From an uncultured Alphaproteobacteria bacterium (GTDB lineage Bacteria; Pseudomonadota; Alphaproteobacteria; Rhodobacterales; Rhodobacteraceae): a DNA stretch of 34,017 nucleotides. A program made the position numbers and the translations under genes. The notes under the pieces were generated by a model. It ran no database searches, was not told the origin of the DNA, and was given only the letters and a program-made list of their open reading frames with translations. Where the stretch lies: contig CACJWR010000016.1 in NCBI GenBank assembly GCA_902596985.1, positions 1 to 34,017 of the forward strand. The letters are read 5' to 3'. Shown here one piece after another: positions 8,728 through 17,850 of the stretch (position 1 is the stretch's first letter; each line of letters begins with the position of its first letter).

Positions 8728-9876
8728 TTATGCCTCCTCTAGCGCACCATTTAGTCTCTCATAAGCTTCGATAAAATCTGTCTTAAAGTCTTGTACTACT
8801 TCCCCAGCAGACTTCGTTTCATTCATCAGACCAACTGCTTGGCCAACCCAATAGGTTGCAAGGTCAGCAGCTTGCTTATTTCCAGCTAATGATAGCTTAT
8901 CAAGCTTTCGTAATGCAGGCTCAGCTACTAAAGGTTGCACTGGCGATGGTAGAGGCTGCACTTGGTCACTATTTTCCCATGCATCAGTCCAGGGCGATCT
9001 TAATTGTCTAGAGTGCTTCCCAGTTCTACTTTTTGATCTTACGGTATCAGCAGAAGAAGCACTCAGCATTTTCTCTTTGACAATTGGATTCGTCTCGGCT
9101 TCCGTTGTTGTGAGCCAAACGGAGCCACACCATGCGCCTGATGCTCCCATAGCCATAGCGGCAGCCATCTGACTTCCAGAAGCTATGCCTCCTGCTGCTA
9201 ATATAGGGACATCCTTTATATCTTTTATGGCATTATATACTTCAGGAATGAGCACCATTGATGACACTTCACCACAGTGCCCTCCGGCTTCTCCACCAGC
9301 TACTATTAAAATATCTACTCCCGCATTAATTTGGTTAATTGCATGTTTTTTTGCCCCAACTAACGCACCAACTTTAACTCCTGCGTCTTTTGCCATATCA
9401 ACCATTTGCTTTGGAGGCATGCCAAGTGCATTTACAATCATTTTAATTGGATGGTTAAAGGCAACTGTTAATGACTCATGAGCGCCCTCTGGAGTCATGT
9501 TTTTTCCAAATCGTAAATGATTTTTTCGGTCCTCTTCTAATTCATTTGGATCTACGTCAATGCCATTATTTTCAAGTATGTTATGCGCGAAATCCTTATG
9601 GCTCTGAGGAACTTTTCCAAGCATTTCCTCATCGGATAGATTTTCTCCCTTTCCCACAAAATTATTTGGAACAATCAGATCAACCCCATAAGGCATTCCG
9701 TTAACTTGGGAGTCTATCCAATTTAACTCAATCTCTAATTCGGGTCCCGAAAGGTTAGTGGCCCCAAATACCCCGAAACCTCCAGCTTTCGTAACTGCAG
9801 CAACTACATCTCTGCAATGCGAAAAAGCAAATAGTGGAAATTCTATACCTAGTTCCTCACACAATTTAGAATTCAT
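8728..9876 (-). CDS. Nitronate monooxygenase-family FMN enzyme
   Basis: 382-residue TIM-barrel flavoprotein of the 2-nitropropane dioxygenase/nitronate monooxygenase family, which also contains FabK-type enoyl reductases and NADH:quinone reductases. AGGFGVFGATNL at the N-terminus, ALVGAKKHA, IVAGGEAGGHCGE (the EAGGH histidine characteristic of the family) and LAAGGIASGSQMAAAMAMGASG for FMN phosphate binding are all visible. ATG 9876 overlaps the stop of the biotin carboxylase gene (ATGA), so it is cotranslated with that operon. A segment at about residues 73-116 (VGKGENLSDEEM onward) looks like an insert relative to short family members. In this operon the substrate is more likely an acyl or enone compound than a nitroalkane, but that is a guess. 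Confidence 0.8.
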   Translation of the reverse strand: MNSKLCEELGIEFPLFAFSHCRDVVAAVTKAGGFGVFGATNLSGPELEIELNWIDSQVNGMPYGVDLIVPNNFVGKGENLSDEEMLGKVPQSHKDFAHNILENNGIDVDPNELEEDRKNHLRFGKNMTPEGAHESLTVAFNHPIKMIVNALGMPPKQMVDMAKDAGVKVGALVGAKKHAINQINAGVDILIVAGGEAGGHCGEVSSMVLIPEVYNAIKDIKDVPILAAGGIASGSQMAAAMAMGASGAWCGSVWLTTTEAETNPIVKEKMLSASSADTVRSKSRTGKHSRQLRSPWTDAWENSDQVQPLPSPVQPLVAEPALRKLDKLSLAGNKQAADLATYWVGQAVGLMNETKSAGEVVQDFKTDFIEAYERLNGALEEA

Positions 9877-11858
9877 TTTTCACCCTCCTTGTTAATATTT
9901 AGTAAATCCTCGTCTACGGAAACTTGATTACCTATATTAGTATAAATATCCGAGACTTCTCCATCTATAGATGCTGTTATTTCATGCTGCATTTTCATTG
10001 CCTCTAAAATTAATATTACCTGATTCTTTTTCACCTTTTCTCCCACGGTCACAAATAGTTCACGAATTACGCCATGCATAGGAGCTCTTATTTTCCCGCC
10101 TTTATCTATATCCTCAATTTTTAAATCTTCTTTTATAATTTCGGCTCTAAATGATTTTCCCTGGTAGCTAGCGAATAATACATTTTCCTTATACTCAATA
10201 AAATCGAGTTTTATTTTTTCATCATTCAATTCTATGTGATCTCCGTTTAAGACTATTTGTATTTTTTCTCCTTCAAAATTAACTGTAATTGAATTAGGTT
10301 TTTTAAGCTCAATATGAACTGAGTAAATATTATCATTAGCTTTGAAGGAAAGAGGGTAATATATTGTCTTTGAATTAGACCAACCATAAAGCTCATCTTC
10401 AAAACCAATAGCTTCACCGATAAGTGTTTCAGAGTACTTGGTCATCAACAGAGCACCTAAAACTGCTACCTCATCGAACTCCATATGTTTATTACCTGAA
10501 GCACTAAAATCATTGGTCTCTAAAAAAGAAGTATTAACATCTTCATGTCTGAAGGCTTCACTCGAAAGAATAGCAATAAGAAAGTCTCGATTGTTTTTTA
10601 CTCCATAGAGAGCTGTATTCTGCAAAGATTGCTTTAATGTATCGATAGCTTGCTCTCTGTTCTTTCCATTAGATATTACTTTAGCTAACATTGGATCATA
10701 AAAAGGGCTTATAACCTGACCTTCTACAATTCCATCGTCATAGCGAGTGTCAGGTGATTTATGTTTTCTCCAAACCTCTATCTTTCCTGTGCTTGGTAAA
10801 AAGTTTTTCCAAGGATCTTCGGCATACAGCCTAACTTCAAGAGAATGTCCACATAACTGAACTTGTTCCTGAGAAAGTGGTAGCTTCTGATTATCAGCAA
10901 TATTCAGTTGTAACTCAACCAGATCAAGTCCAGTTACCATCTCAGTTACAGGATGCTCAACTTGAAGTCTCGTATTCATTTCAAGAAAATAAAAATTTTT
11001 GTCTTTATCTAGAAGAAACTCTATTGTTCCTGCTCCTGAATAGTTAATCACTTTTCCCACAAGACATGCAACTTCTCCCATTTTTGTCCTCAACTGAGCA
11101 TCAACAACAGGGGATGGGCTTTCCTCGATAATCTTCTGATGTCGTCTCTGAACTGAACAATCTCTCTCACCAAGTGAAATTATATTTCCGAAGTTATCAG
11201 CCATAATTTGAATTTCGATGTGCCGAGGTTCAACTATAGATTTTTCCAAAATTATCTCAGATGACCCAAAAGCGCTCAAGGCTTCTGCTTTCGCAATTTC
11301 ACAGCTTTTCTGCAGATCTGAAATATTATTAACGAGCCGCATTCCTCTTCCTCCTCCTCCCGCCGCAGCTTTGATCATTAAGGGAAATCCAACACTCTCA
11401 GCCGCCAATTGAAGTTCCCTATCGTTCTTATTTGCCACCTCAGCTCCTGGGATACAAGGAACCCCAGCTTCTTTCATAATCGCTTTTGCTTTTGCTTTAT
11501 TTCCCATTGCCTCTATAGCTTTTGACGAAGGTCCTACAAAAGTAACTTTTGCTTTTTCACACGCTTCCGCAAAATCGCTATTTTCGGAAAGGAATCCGTA
11601 GCCTGGATGTATTGCATCGCATCCGGCACTCAAGGCGACTTCCATGATTTTTTCTATTGAAAGATAAGACTCTGCTATTGGACCCTTACCAATATTAACA
11701 CTTTGATCCGCAAAATTTACGTGTGGTGATTGCTCATCAGCATCAGTATAGACAGCAACCGTTAAAAGCCCCATTTTTTTTGCTGTCCTCATTATTCGTA
11801 AAGCTATTTCACCCCGATTAGCTACAAGTAGTTTCCTTAATAAACGCAACTCACTCAA
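9873..11858 (-). CDS. Acyl-CoA carboxylase alpha subunit (biotin carboxylase + biotin carrier)
   Basis: 661-residue biotin carboxylase fused to a biotinyl carrier domain, as in methylcrotonyl- and geranyl-CoA carboxylases. LLVANRGEIALRIMRTAKK opens the biotin carboxylase domain, followed by HPGYGFLSENSDFA, IKAAAGGGGRGMR (ATP glycine loop), ERDCSVQRRHQK, EMNTRLQVEHPVTE and RLYAEDP. The C-terminus has APMHGVIRELFV and LEAMKMQHEI, with the biotinylated lysine at about 622. The frame is open to 11876, but TTG 11858 is preferred: GGAGG sits six bases upstream and the conserved N-terminus begins a few residues later. It lies two bases after the hydratase stop and four bases overlap the next gene. 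It pairs with the carboxyltransferase at 14283-12667. Confidence 0.93.
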   Translation of the reverse strand: MSELRLLRKLLVANRGEIALRIMRTAKKMGLLTVAVYTDADEQSPHVNFADQSVNIGKGPIAESYLSIEKIMEVALSAGCDAIHPGYGFLSENSDFAEACEKAKVTFVGPSSKAIEAMGNKAKAKAIMKEAGVPCIPGAEVANKNDRELQLAAESVGFPLMIKAAAGGGGRGMRLVNNISDLQKSCEIAKAEALSAFGSSEIILEKSIVEPRHIEIQIMADNFGNIISLGERDCSVQRRHQKIIEESPSPVVDAQLRTKMGEVACLVGKVINYSGAGTIEFLLDKDKNFYFLEMNTRLQVEHPVTEMVTGLDLVELQLNIADNQKLPLSQEQVQLCGHSLEVRLYAEDPWKNFLPSTGKIEVWRKHKSPDTRYDDGIVEGQVISPFYDPMLAKVISNGKNREQAIDTLKQSLQNTALYGVKNNRDFLIAILSSEAFRHEDVNTSFLETNDFSASGNKHMEFDEVAVLGALLMTKYSETLIGEAIGFEDELYGWSNSKTIYYPLSFKANDNIYSVHIELKKPNSITVNFEGEKIQIVLNGDHIELNDEKIKLDFIEYKENVLFASYQGKSFRAEIIKEDLKIEDIDKGGKIRAPMHGVIRELFVTVGEKVKKNQVILILEAMKMQHEITASIDGEVSDIYTNIGNQVSVDEDLLNINKEGEK

Positions 11859-11860
11859 AG

Positions 11861-12664
11861 CTAACCTCCATACCAATAGGGTTTTCTCTTTTCTGCAAAA
11901 GCGGCTAAGCCCTCCTTTGCTTCTTCACCCAGCATACACTCTGCGAATTTACCAGAAGCAAATTCAGAAAGCTCCTCCAAGCTTGAGTCTCTTGAATAGC
12001 TCAGTATTTCTTTCGTAGCAGCGGTAGCCATTGGGGCACACTTTTTTGTTGCTTTATCAAAACTTATAAAAAAATCATCTAGTGCATCTTTGTTTTCGAC
12101 TAAATTATCCGCAAGGCCAAACTCTACAGCCTCCCTTGCATTAAATTCCATACCAGTTAACATCAGCTTACTAGCTACTCTCAAGCCCAACCTTTTTATC
12201 AAAAACGGAGATATTTGAGCAGGAGTAAGTCCAATTGCTGTTTCTGAAAGTGAAAAACGCGCCTCTTTTGTTACGGCCACAATGTCTGCACAAGCAACCA
12301 TTCCTAATCCTCCAGCAAACGCTGGTCCGTGTACCAGAGCAACAACTATTTTGGGAAGCTGTGATAGTATCTTAAACAACTTTCCCGCTTCTAAATTCAT
12401 TGTTCGTACTTGATCAAAGTCAGGAGTTTGCAAAACAAAATTCTTTCTAAAGTCTTTAAGGTCTGCTCCTGCACAAAATGCGTCACCAGAACCTTCAATA
12501 CTCACTCCCCTAATATTTTTATCTTCCTTTACCTTTTCAAGAACAGATAATAATTCAGTAGTCATTTTTTCCGATAATGCATTTTTTACATCTGGTCTAT
12601 TTAATATTAGACGTACCCACCTATCGTGATCTTTAACCAGAATTGTCTCAAACTGAGTTTTCAC
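11861..12664 (-). CDS. Enoyl-CoA hydratase, methylglutaconyl-CoA hydratase (LiuC/AtuE)-like
   Basis: 267-residue crotonase. The CoA/oxyanion segment is DAFCAGADLKDFRK, the second oxyanion loop is VHGPAFAGGLGMVACADIVA, and FSLSETAIGLTPAQISPF follows. Ordinary enoyl-CoA hydratases have a glutamate in the second loop (Glu144 in rat crotonase); here that position is Met122, while the second catalytic glutamate (E141) is kept. That pattern, with P..ISP after it, is what I recall for the bacterial methylglutaconyl/isohexenylglutaconyl-CoA hydratases. GTG 12664 follows the carboxyltransferase stop by two bases with AGGA upstream. Its place between the two carboxylase subunits supports hydration of the carboxylated product. 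Confidence 0.88.
   Translation of the reverse strand: MKTQFETILVKDHDRWVRLILNRPDVKNALSEKMTTELLSVLEKVKEDKNIRGVSIEGSGDAFCAGADLKDFRKNFVLQTPDFDQVRTMNLEAGKLFKILSQLPKIVVALVHGPAFAGGLGMVACADIVAVTKEARFSLSETAIGLTPAQISPFLIKRLGLRVASKLMLTGMEFNAREAVEFGLADNLVENKDALDDFFISFDKATKKCAPMATAATKEILSYSRDSSLEELSEFASGKFAECMLGEEAKEGLAAFAEKRKPYWYGG
11865..11869 (-). promoter_or_regulatory. Shine-Dalgarno deciding a TTG start
   Basis: GGAGG on the minus strand lies within the last hydratase codons, six bases before TTG 11858. It supports that start for the biotin carboxylase subunit over the longer open frame. Confidence 0.6.
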
Positions 12665-12666
12665 TT

Positions 12667-14283
12667 TTACATCCTCGCTATTCCAAAATTATTCGGCCTT
12701 AATTTTCTTATTTTTGATTCTAGGCAAGTAATTAGGCAGAAACCTAACACTTTTCTTGTATCTCTAGGATCAATCATTCCATGATCAATTAACCTACCTG
12801 AAGTTATAAAAGCGTCGGACTGGCTGTCAAAGTGCTCTTGGATCCCCTTGATTTGAGTACTAAAACTATCTTCATCAATTTCTTTGCCTTTCCGAGCGGC
12901 TGAATTTCTGAGCACATGCTCCATTGTTTTTGCGGCCTGCTGACCTCCCATCACGCCTGTTTGTGCATTGGGCCAAGTCAGGAGAAAGTCTGGGTTGTAT
13001 GAATATCCGCACATACCGTAGTTTCCCGCGCCAAAGCTAGCACCGATATAAAGCGCTATTTTGGGAACATTAACATTCATAACGGCCTGGATCATTTTAG
13101 CACCATGCTTAATCATTCCAGCGTGCTCGTATTGAGTTCCAACCATATATCCAGTGGTATTATGTAAAAAAATTATTGGTCTGTTTACTTGATCGCATAA
13201 TTGGAAAAAGTGAGCAGCTTTTGTTGCACCGTTTGGATCAATTGGACCATTATTACCTATTAGCGCACACGGTATTCCAAAAATATTTGCCTGAATACAC
13301 ACGGTTGAAACTCCGTAATCAGGTTTAAACTCAATAAAATCCGAATTATCAACGACCCTGCATACTAGCTCTCTTACATCATAGGGTTTTCTATAATCAG
13401 TAGGCACAATACCTATGATTTCGTCTGACGAATACTTTGGGGGCAAGAAGTTCCTTGCACTTACGCCAGTAAAATCTCTGTCCCAACCCAATGACTTGAC
13501 CACCTCTCTTGCAATTTCTATGGCGTGCTTATCATCTTCTGCTAAGTACTCAACTAATCCGGTAATTTTTGAATGAACTTCCGCTCCTCCAAGATCTTTA
13601 TCTGAGGACTCTTCCCCTGTAGCAGCCCTCAACAGGTTAGCTCCTGCTAGTGCCGCCATACCATTTTCTTTCACACCAATTACATAATCACTCATACCTG
13701 GCATGTATGCACCGCCTGCGGTTGACAGGCCATGGAGCACCGTAATTATTGGGATACCCATTGCACTCATTTCCGCCAGACCTGCAAAAGCTCCTCCACC
13801 CAATGCCCATAATTCAACTTTATATTGCATCAGATTTGCACCCGCACTTTCTACCAAATGAACAAGAGGCAACTTATGTTTTTTTGCCATTTCCAAAAGT
13901 AACAGCCCTTTTTCTATAGTTTTAATAGTAGTTGCTCCCGCATTTATTCCACTATCGTCTATGTAGATTAAACATTTGACTCCTGAAACATATCCAATCC
14001 CTCCAATTAGACTAGACCCAGGAATACTAGTTTCGGGGTCTGGGTCATCTATACAATACCCTGCCATATTAAAAAGTTCTAAAAACGGAAGACCTGGATC
14101 TAACAACGCACCCAATCTTTCTCTAGGAGATAATTGTTTTCTTTTCTCAAATATATCCCTGCGTTTTTCAGAGGTCTGAGCTGCCCTTTCTAGAAGTAAA
14201 TTCATTTTGTCTAAAAGAGCCTTATTTTCTTTTGTATTAATTTCAAAAGAAGGAGAGGAAATATCAATTTTACTTACGAACAC
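12667..14283 (-). CDS. Acyl-CoA carboxylase beta subunit (carboxyltransferase), MCC/GCC clade
   Basis: 538-residue two-lobed carboxyltransferase that moves CO2 from carboxybiotin to an acyl-CoA. Visible are LSPRERLGALLDPG, LVESAGANL (144-151), STAGGAYMPGMSDY (187-200), RAATGEE and LGGAEVH in the N-lobe. The C-lobe has FLHNTTGYMVGTQYEHAG, ASFGAGNYGMCG, PNAQTGVMGG and the C-terminal PRDTRKVLG ... FGIARM, an ending typical of the methylcrotonyl/geranyl class. Start is GTG 14283 with a modest AGGTG upstream. The HFGRIFYNQANMSA stretch typical of methylcrotonyl-CoA carboxylase is replaced by a glycine-rich GGGAFAGLAEMSA, so substrate specificity is open. Same operon as the alpha subunit, with a 47-base gap from the ligase gene. 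Confidence 0.92.
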   Translation of the reverse strand: MFVSKIDISSPSFEINTKENKALLDKMNLLLERAAQTSEKRRDIFEKRKQLSPRERLGALLDPGLPFLELFNMAGYCIDDPDPETSIPGSSLIGGIGYVSGVKCLIYIDDSGINAGATTIKTIEKGLLLLEMAKKHKLPLVHLVESAGANLMQYKVELWALGGGAFAGLAEMSAMGIPIITVLHGLSTAGGAYMPGMSDYVIGVKENGMAALAGANLLRAATGEESSDKDLGGAEVHSKITGLVEYLAEDDKHAIEIAREVVKSLGWDRDFTGVSARNFLPPKYSSDEIIGIVPTDYRKPYDVRELVCRVVDNSDFIEFKPDYGVSTVCIQANIFGIPCALIGNNGPIDPNGATKAAHFFQLCDQVNRPIIFLHNTTGYMVGTQYEHAGMIKHGAKMIQAVMNVNVPKIALYIGASFGAGNYGMCGYSYNPDFLLTWPNAQTGVMGGQQAAKTMEHVLRNSAARKGKEIDEDSFSTQIKGIQEHFDSQSDAFITSGRLIDHGMIDPRDTRKVLGFCLITCLESKIRKLRPNNFGIARM

Positions 14284-14330
14284 TTAACACCTATTTTAGT
14301 ATATTTTTAATTTATTCAATTCCTTCGAAT

Positions 14331-15986
14331 TTAAGTCAAAACATTTAGCAAGCCGTCCGAGAGTTGTTCACGGAGAGCGTATTTCTTAATTTTCCCTGAT
14401 CCGGTGAGCGGCCATTCATCAATCTCAATCCAGACCGCTGGGGTTTTTTGTGGTGATATTTTCTTTCTAATAAAAGCCTTGAGATCTGTAGATGTAAGCC
14501 TCTGTCCTTTTTCAAACTTTAAAAAACACCCAACTATTTCCCCGAACTTTTCATCAGGCAGCCCTACAATCGCCACCTCAGAAATATCATTATGCTCAAG
14601 CAAACTATTTTCAATCTCTTTAGGATAAATGTTCTCTCCACCCCTTATGATCATCTCCTTAACTCTACCAGCTATGCGAACATAGCCCTCTGCATCCATT
14701 GTTCCTAAGTCACCGGTGTGCAACCATTGCTCATCGTCAATAGTTTCAGATGTTGCATCAGGATTTTGATGATATTCGAGCATAGTGTTATCACCTCGGT
14801 TACAAATTTCACCGACTTCATTTAGGCCCATCACTTTATTTGTCTGTGGATCACGTATTGAAACATCCAAGTTTGGCAAGGGTTGCCCCAATGAGTTAGT
14901 CAAGTTTTCAAGACTGTCATCCGCCCAAGCTAAAGTAATCACTGGGCTACTTTCAGTCTGACCGTATACGATCTGGAGCCACACTCCAAATGTTTGGTGA
15001 AGTTCTTTAACGAGTGTAGGCGGAACACTCGTACCTCCAGAGGTCATACCCTTTAGTTTAGATTCTTGATAATTACCCTTTTTCCACTCTTCCAATATTT
15101 CCACAAACATAGTTGGAACTGCAGTTAGAAAATTGATTTTTTCCTTCTCAACTACCTCACACCAGTTCTTGGCATCGAATCTCTCCATAATGTAATGTGT
15201 CGCTCTCATGGCTAAGCAACCGAGAGTAGCCATCCCTGCACCAGACGTATGAAACATTGGCATGCAATTTAACCAACGATCGCCCTTTTCCAAACCCATT
15301 CTAGTTTGAAAACTTTTTGCATTATTAAATAGACCCATATGGTGCAATTTTGCGCCCTTGGGAAATCCGGTTGTACCAGACGTAAATTGTATTTGAACAG
15401 GATCTCTAGGAGCGACCTCTGGGAGAGAATTAGTAAGTGACTCACCACCACTGTCATTTAAACCAAATAGTTCATCCCAATCTTGTATATCTACCATCCT
15501 CTTTACAGACGGCATTTTGTCTGTAACTTTCTTGGCAATATCCCACATCGGATTACCACGAAAGCTCTTGGCTACATATAACTCTTCACTCTGCGATTTC
15601 TCAAGAACATACTTTAGTTCATCCTCTTGAAAAGATGGGTTAACCGTTACTAAAATTAATCCAGCGAGAGATGCTGCATATTCTATAATTACCCATTCAG
15701 GGTAATTTGGTGCCCAAACTGCAACTCGCGTTCCTTTTTTATGCCGCGAAGACATTCGCTTCGCCAACTCAAGACAATCTTTGCAAAGCTCCTCATATGT
15801 CCATGACCTTCCGATAGAGCCATCGTCTTGCACTTGAACCAATGCCATCATATTACCAGAATCGTTCGAGGCTTTTTTAAGTTCTTCTCCTATCGTAGTA
15901 TTCAATATTTCCTCCGTTTTAATTGCAGGGAAATATGCTTCTCTTAACTCACGACGAAATTCTTTTGACCTCTTGTTTGAATCCAT
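14331..15986 (-). CDS. AMP-forming acyl-CoA ligase
   Basis: 551-residue ANL-superfamily acid:CoA ligase that activates a carboxylic acid via an acyl-adenylate. IQFTSGTTGFPKGAKLHH is the phosphate-binding loop, VYGQTESSPVITLA is the A5 region, LHTGDLGTMDAEGYVRIAGR contains the hinge aspartate, and KEMIIRGGENIYPKEIEN follows. PLTGSGKIKKYALREQL carries the catalytic lysine (about 532). ATG 15986 follows GAGGG by about eight bases and lies 13 bases after the AtuA-family gene. As second gene of the operon it plausibly feeds the acyl-CoA dehydrogenase and carboxylase, comparable to AtuH in the Pseudomonas acyclic terpene cluster. The acid it activates cannot be read from sequence. Confidence 0.92.
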   Translation of the reverse strand: MDSNKRSKEFRRELREAYFPAIKTEEILNTTIGEELKKASNDSGNMMALVQVQDDGSIGRSWTYEELCKDCLELAKRMSSRHKKGTRVAVWAPNYPEWVIIEYAASLAGLILVTVNPSFQEDELKYVLEKSQSEELYVAKSFRGNPMWDIAKKVTDKMPSVKRMVDIQDWDELFGLNDSGGESLTNSLPEVAPRDPVQIQFTSGTTGFPKGAKLHHMGLFNNAKSFQTRMGLEKGDRWLNCMPMFHTSGAGMATLGCLAMRATHYIMERFDAKNWCEVVEKEKINFLTAVPTMFVEILEEWKKGNYQESKLKGMTSGGTSVPPTLVKELHQTFGVWLQIVYGQTESSPVITLAWADDSLENLTNSLGQPLPNLDVSIRDPQTNKVMGLNEVGEICNRGDNTMLEYHQNPDATSETIDDEQWLHTGDLGTMDAEGYVRIAGRVKEMIIRGGENIYPKEIENSLLEHNDISEVAIVGLPDEKFGEIVGCFLKFEKGQRLTSTDLKAFIRKKISPQKTPAVWIEIDEWPLTGSGKIKKYALREQLSDGLLNVLT

Positions 15987-15999
15987 TTTTTTCGACCCT

Positions 16000-17820
16000 C
16001 TATACTAGTAAATTCTTTGGAACGCTAATTTTACAAGACAATAAAATCTGTGCATACCCTTTTCCTTGTGGATCATTTCTTAAACTAGTAGTACCTCCTC
16101 CACCAAGCACATCATGAAGCACATAATTTACTCCTGAAATTCCAGGAAGATAATGGCGATCAATCTTGTCATTTTCCAAAAAATGAGAAAAAATTTCTAC
16201 TATTTTTTCTTCAGAGAAAGTATCCCAGATATGGGGAAGTAGATTTGGGTGTCTCGCTATAATACCAATATTTGCCTTGTTACCCTTATCTCCAGACCTA
16301 CCCCAAGCAATCGCTTCTAATGGAACTTCAATTAATTGATATCCTGAATCTAAAGTAGAAATATTAGGTTCGTTAACATTTACATCAGCCTTGTATGAAG
16401 GTGCGCCAGTCCTATGTGCGATTTCAATCGGTTCGCTTGGTGCATCATCAAATTGCAAGGTAAATCCAACATTATCTTTTTTATATAAAAAGGAAAACAA
16501 TGAAAGTATCGGAGATGGCTTAGGTCGTGCTCCAGCGAAACCACTCAGCCCTGGAGGTGATGACAAACCAAGACCGGTCGCGTCTTTTAAAAAAACCCCA
16601 ACTCCTTTTGGGTTTTCGTGTTTAACAGCAATTTTTGCAAACACCTCACTAGAATTCTGTGAATTCTTTCGTGGTCCAAATTGACTGCCTGACCCAATTA
16701 TCTCAACGCTCTCTTCAATAAAAGGCTCTAAATTTTTTCTCTGCAATGAGTTTCTCGATCTTGATAGTGCTGCCTTTGCAAAAGCATTAGCCTTATCTGT
16801 TGCGTCTGATCCGTAGAAACCAAATAAGTGCCCTCCTCGAAATCCTGCTTCATAAGTAAGGCAAACCTTGTAATTTTCACTCGGTGGTTTTCCCTTTGCT
16901 CCACTTACAAGAACTCGATCCTTTTCTATTTCAGTAATTTCAACATGTGAAAAATCACAGTTAACGTCTGGAAGCAGATAATTTTTCGGATCACCTATTT
17001 CATACAACATCTGCTCAGCGACAGTGCCAAAGCTTACAACTCCACCAGTATCTTTTGCTTTTGAGATAACCGCTTTTCCATCTTTCTCTATTTCTGCTAT
17101 TGGATAACCGATCTGATCAAAAGTTCCTTTAATAGATTTCCAATCAGTGAAATTGCCTCCCGTAATTTGAGTTCCACACTCAAGAAGGTGTCCAATAAGA
17201 CTGCCCGCAGATAAAAGATCAAAATCTTCTGCGCCCCAATCAAAGTTATACATACATGCAGCTAACGTCACCGCACTATCCACACACCTTCCGGTTATCA
17301 CTATGTCAGCGCCTTTATCTAATGCCCTGACAATAGGCTGAGCTCCAAAATATGCGTTTATGCTGCCAATTTTTTCCTTTTCTGGGAATTCATTGCCTGA
17401 GAACATTTCGATTGGGTTCGAACTTTTAATATTATCTATTTTTGGAAGTAGATTATCCCCTTCGATTACCGCTACTCTAAGAGATAATCCCTGCTCCTCA
17501 ATTTTCTCTCTTAGAATTACAGCACAAGCCGATGGGTTCACCCCACCAGCATTTGAAATTATCTTCGTTTTGGTTTCGGATATCCTTTTTAAATTTGGAA
17601 CCATAGCCTCTGAAATAAAATCAGTAGCATATCCTGCATTAGGGTCTTTTGCCTTTACACGCGCCATTATAGCCATAGTAATTTCGGCTAAATAATCATA
17701 TACAATGAAATCAAGATCATCATGTCTAAGGAGTTGCTCAGTAGCTTGTGACGCATCCCCCCAATAACCGGATGCGCCCCCAATTTTCAATAAATCTTTT
17801 TTCAACGTTCCAGATCTCAT
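16000..17820 (-). CDS. AtuA-family protein (DUF1446 plus AtuA-like ferredoxin-fold domain)
   Basis: 606-residue AtuA-family protein, named from the Pseudomonas acyclic terpene utilisation cluster, where its reaction is not established. The N-terminal DUF1446 part shows KIGGASGYWGDASQATEQLL, FIVYDYLAEITMAIMAR, ISNAGGVNPSACA, DIVITGRCVDSAVTLA and HLLECGTQITGGNFTDW. The C-terminal domain has LEAIAWGRSGDKGNKANIGI and a glycine-rich VLGGGGTTSLRNDPQGKG. The open frame extends to 17991, but the extra 57 residues overlap the divergent gene and match nothing, so ATG 17820 is chosen. It is the first gene of the seven-gene minus-strand operon, and its promoter should lie in the 82 bases up to 17902. Confidence 0.9.
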   Translation of the reverse strand: MRSGTLKKDLLKIGGASGYWGDASQATEQLLRHDDLDFIVYDYLAEITMAIMARVKAKDPNAGYATDFISEAMVPNLKRISETKTKIISNAGGVNPSACAVILREKIEEQGLSLRVAVIEGDNLLPKIDNIKSSNPIEMFSGNEFPEKEKIGSINAYFGAQPIVRALDKGADIVITGRCVDSAVTLAACMYNFDWGAEDFDLLSAGSLIGHLLECGTQITGGNFTDWKSIKGTFDQIGYPIAEIEKDGKAVISKAKDTGGVVSFGTVAEQMLYEIGDPKNYLLPDVNCDFSHVEITEIEKDRVLVSGAKGKPPSENYKVCLTYEAGFRGGHLFGFYGSDATDKANAFAKAALSRSRNSLQRKNLEPFIEESVEIIGSGSQFGPRKNSQNSSEVFAKIAVKHENPKGVGVFLKDATGLGLSSPPGLSGFAGARPKPSPILSLFSFLYKKDNVGFTLQFDDAPSEPIEIAHRTGAPSYKADVNVNEPNISTLDSGYQLIEVPLEAIAWGRSGDKGNKANIGIIARHPNLLPHIWDTFSEEKIVEIFSHFLENDKIDRHYLPGISGVNYVLHDVLGGGGTTSLRNDPQGKGYAQILLSCKISVPKNLLV

Positions 17821-17838
17821 TTGTGTCTTTTTAAGTCT

Positions 17839-17850
17839 ACATAAATATGT
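17839..17850. promoter_or_regulatory. Short inverted repeat in the divergent AtuA/acyl-CoA dehydrogenase gap
   Basis: ACATA-AA-TATGT is a perfect five-base inverted repeat with a two-base spacer, in the middle of the 82-base region shared by two divergent transcription units. It could be an operator for a regulator controlling both. No regulator gene is encoded nearby, and in AT-rich DNA such a short palindrome may be chance, so confidence is low. Confidence 0.2.
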
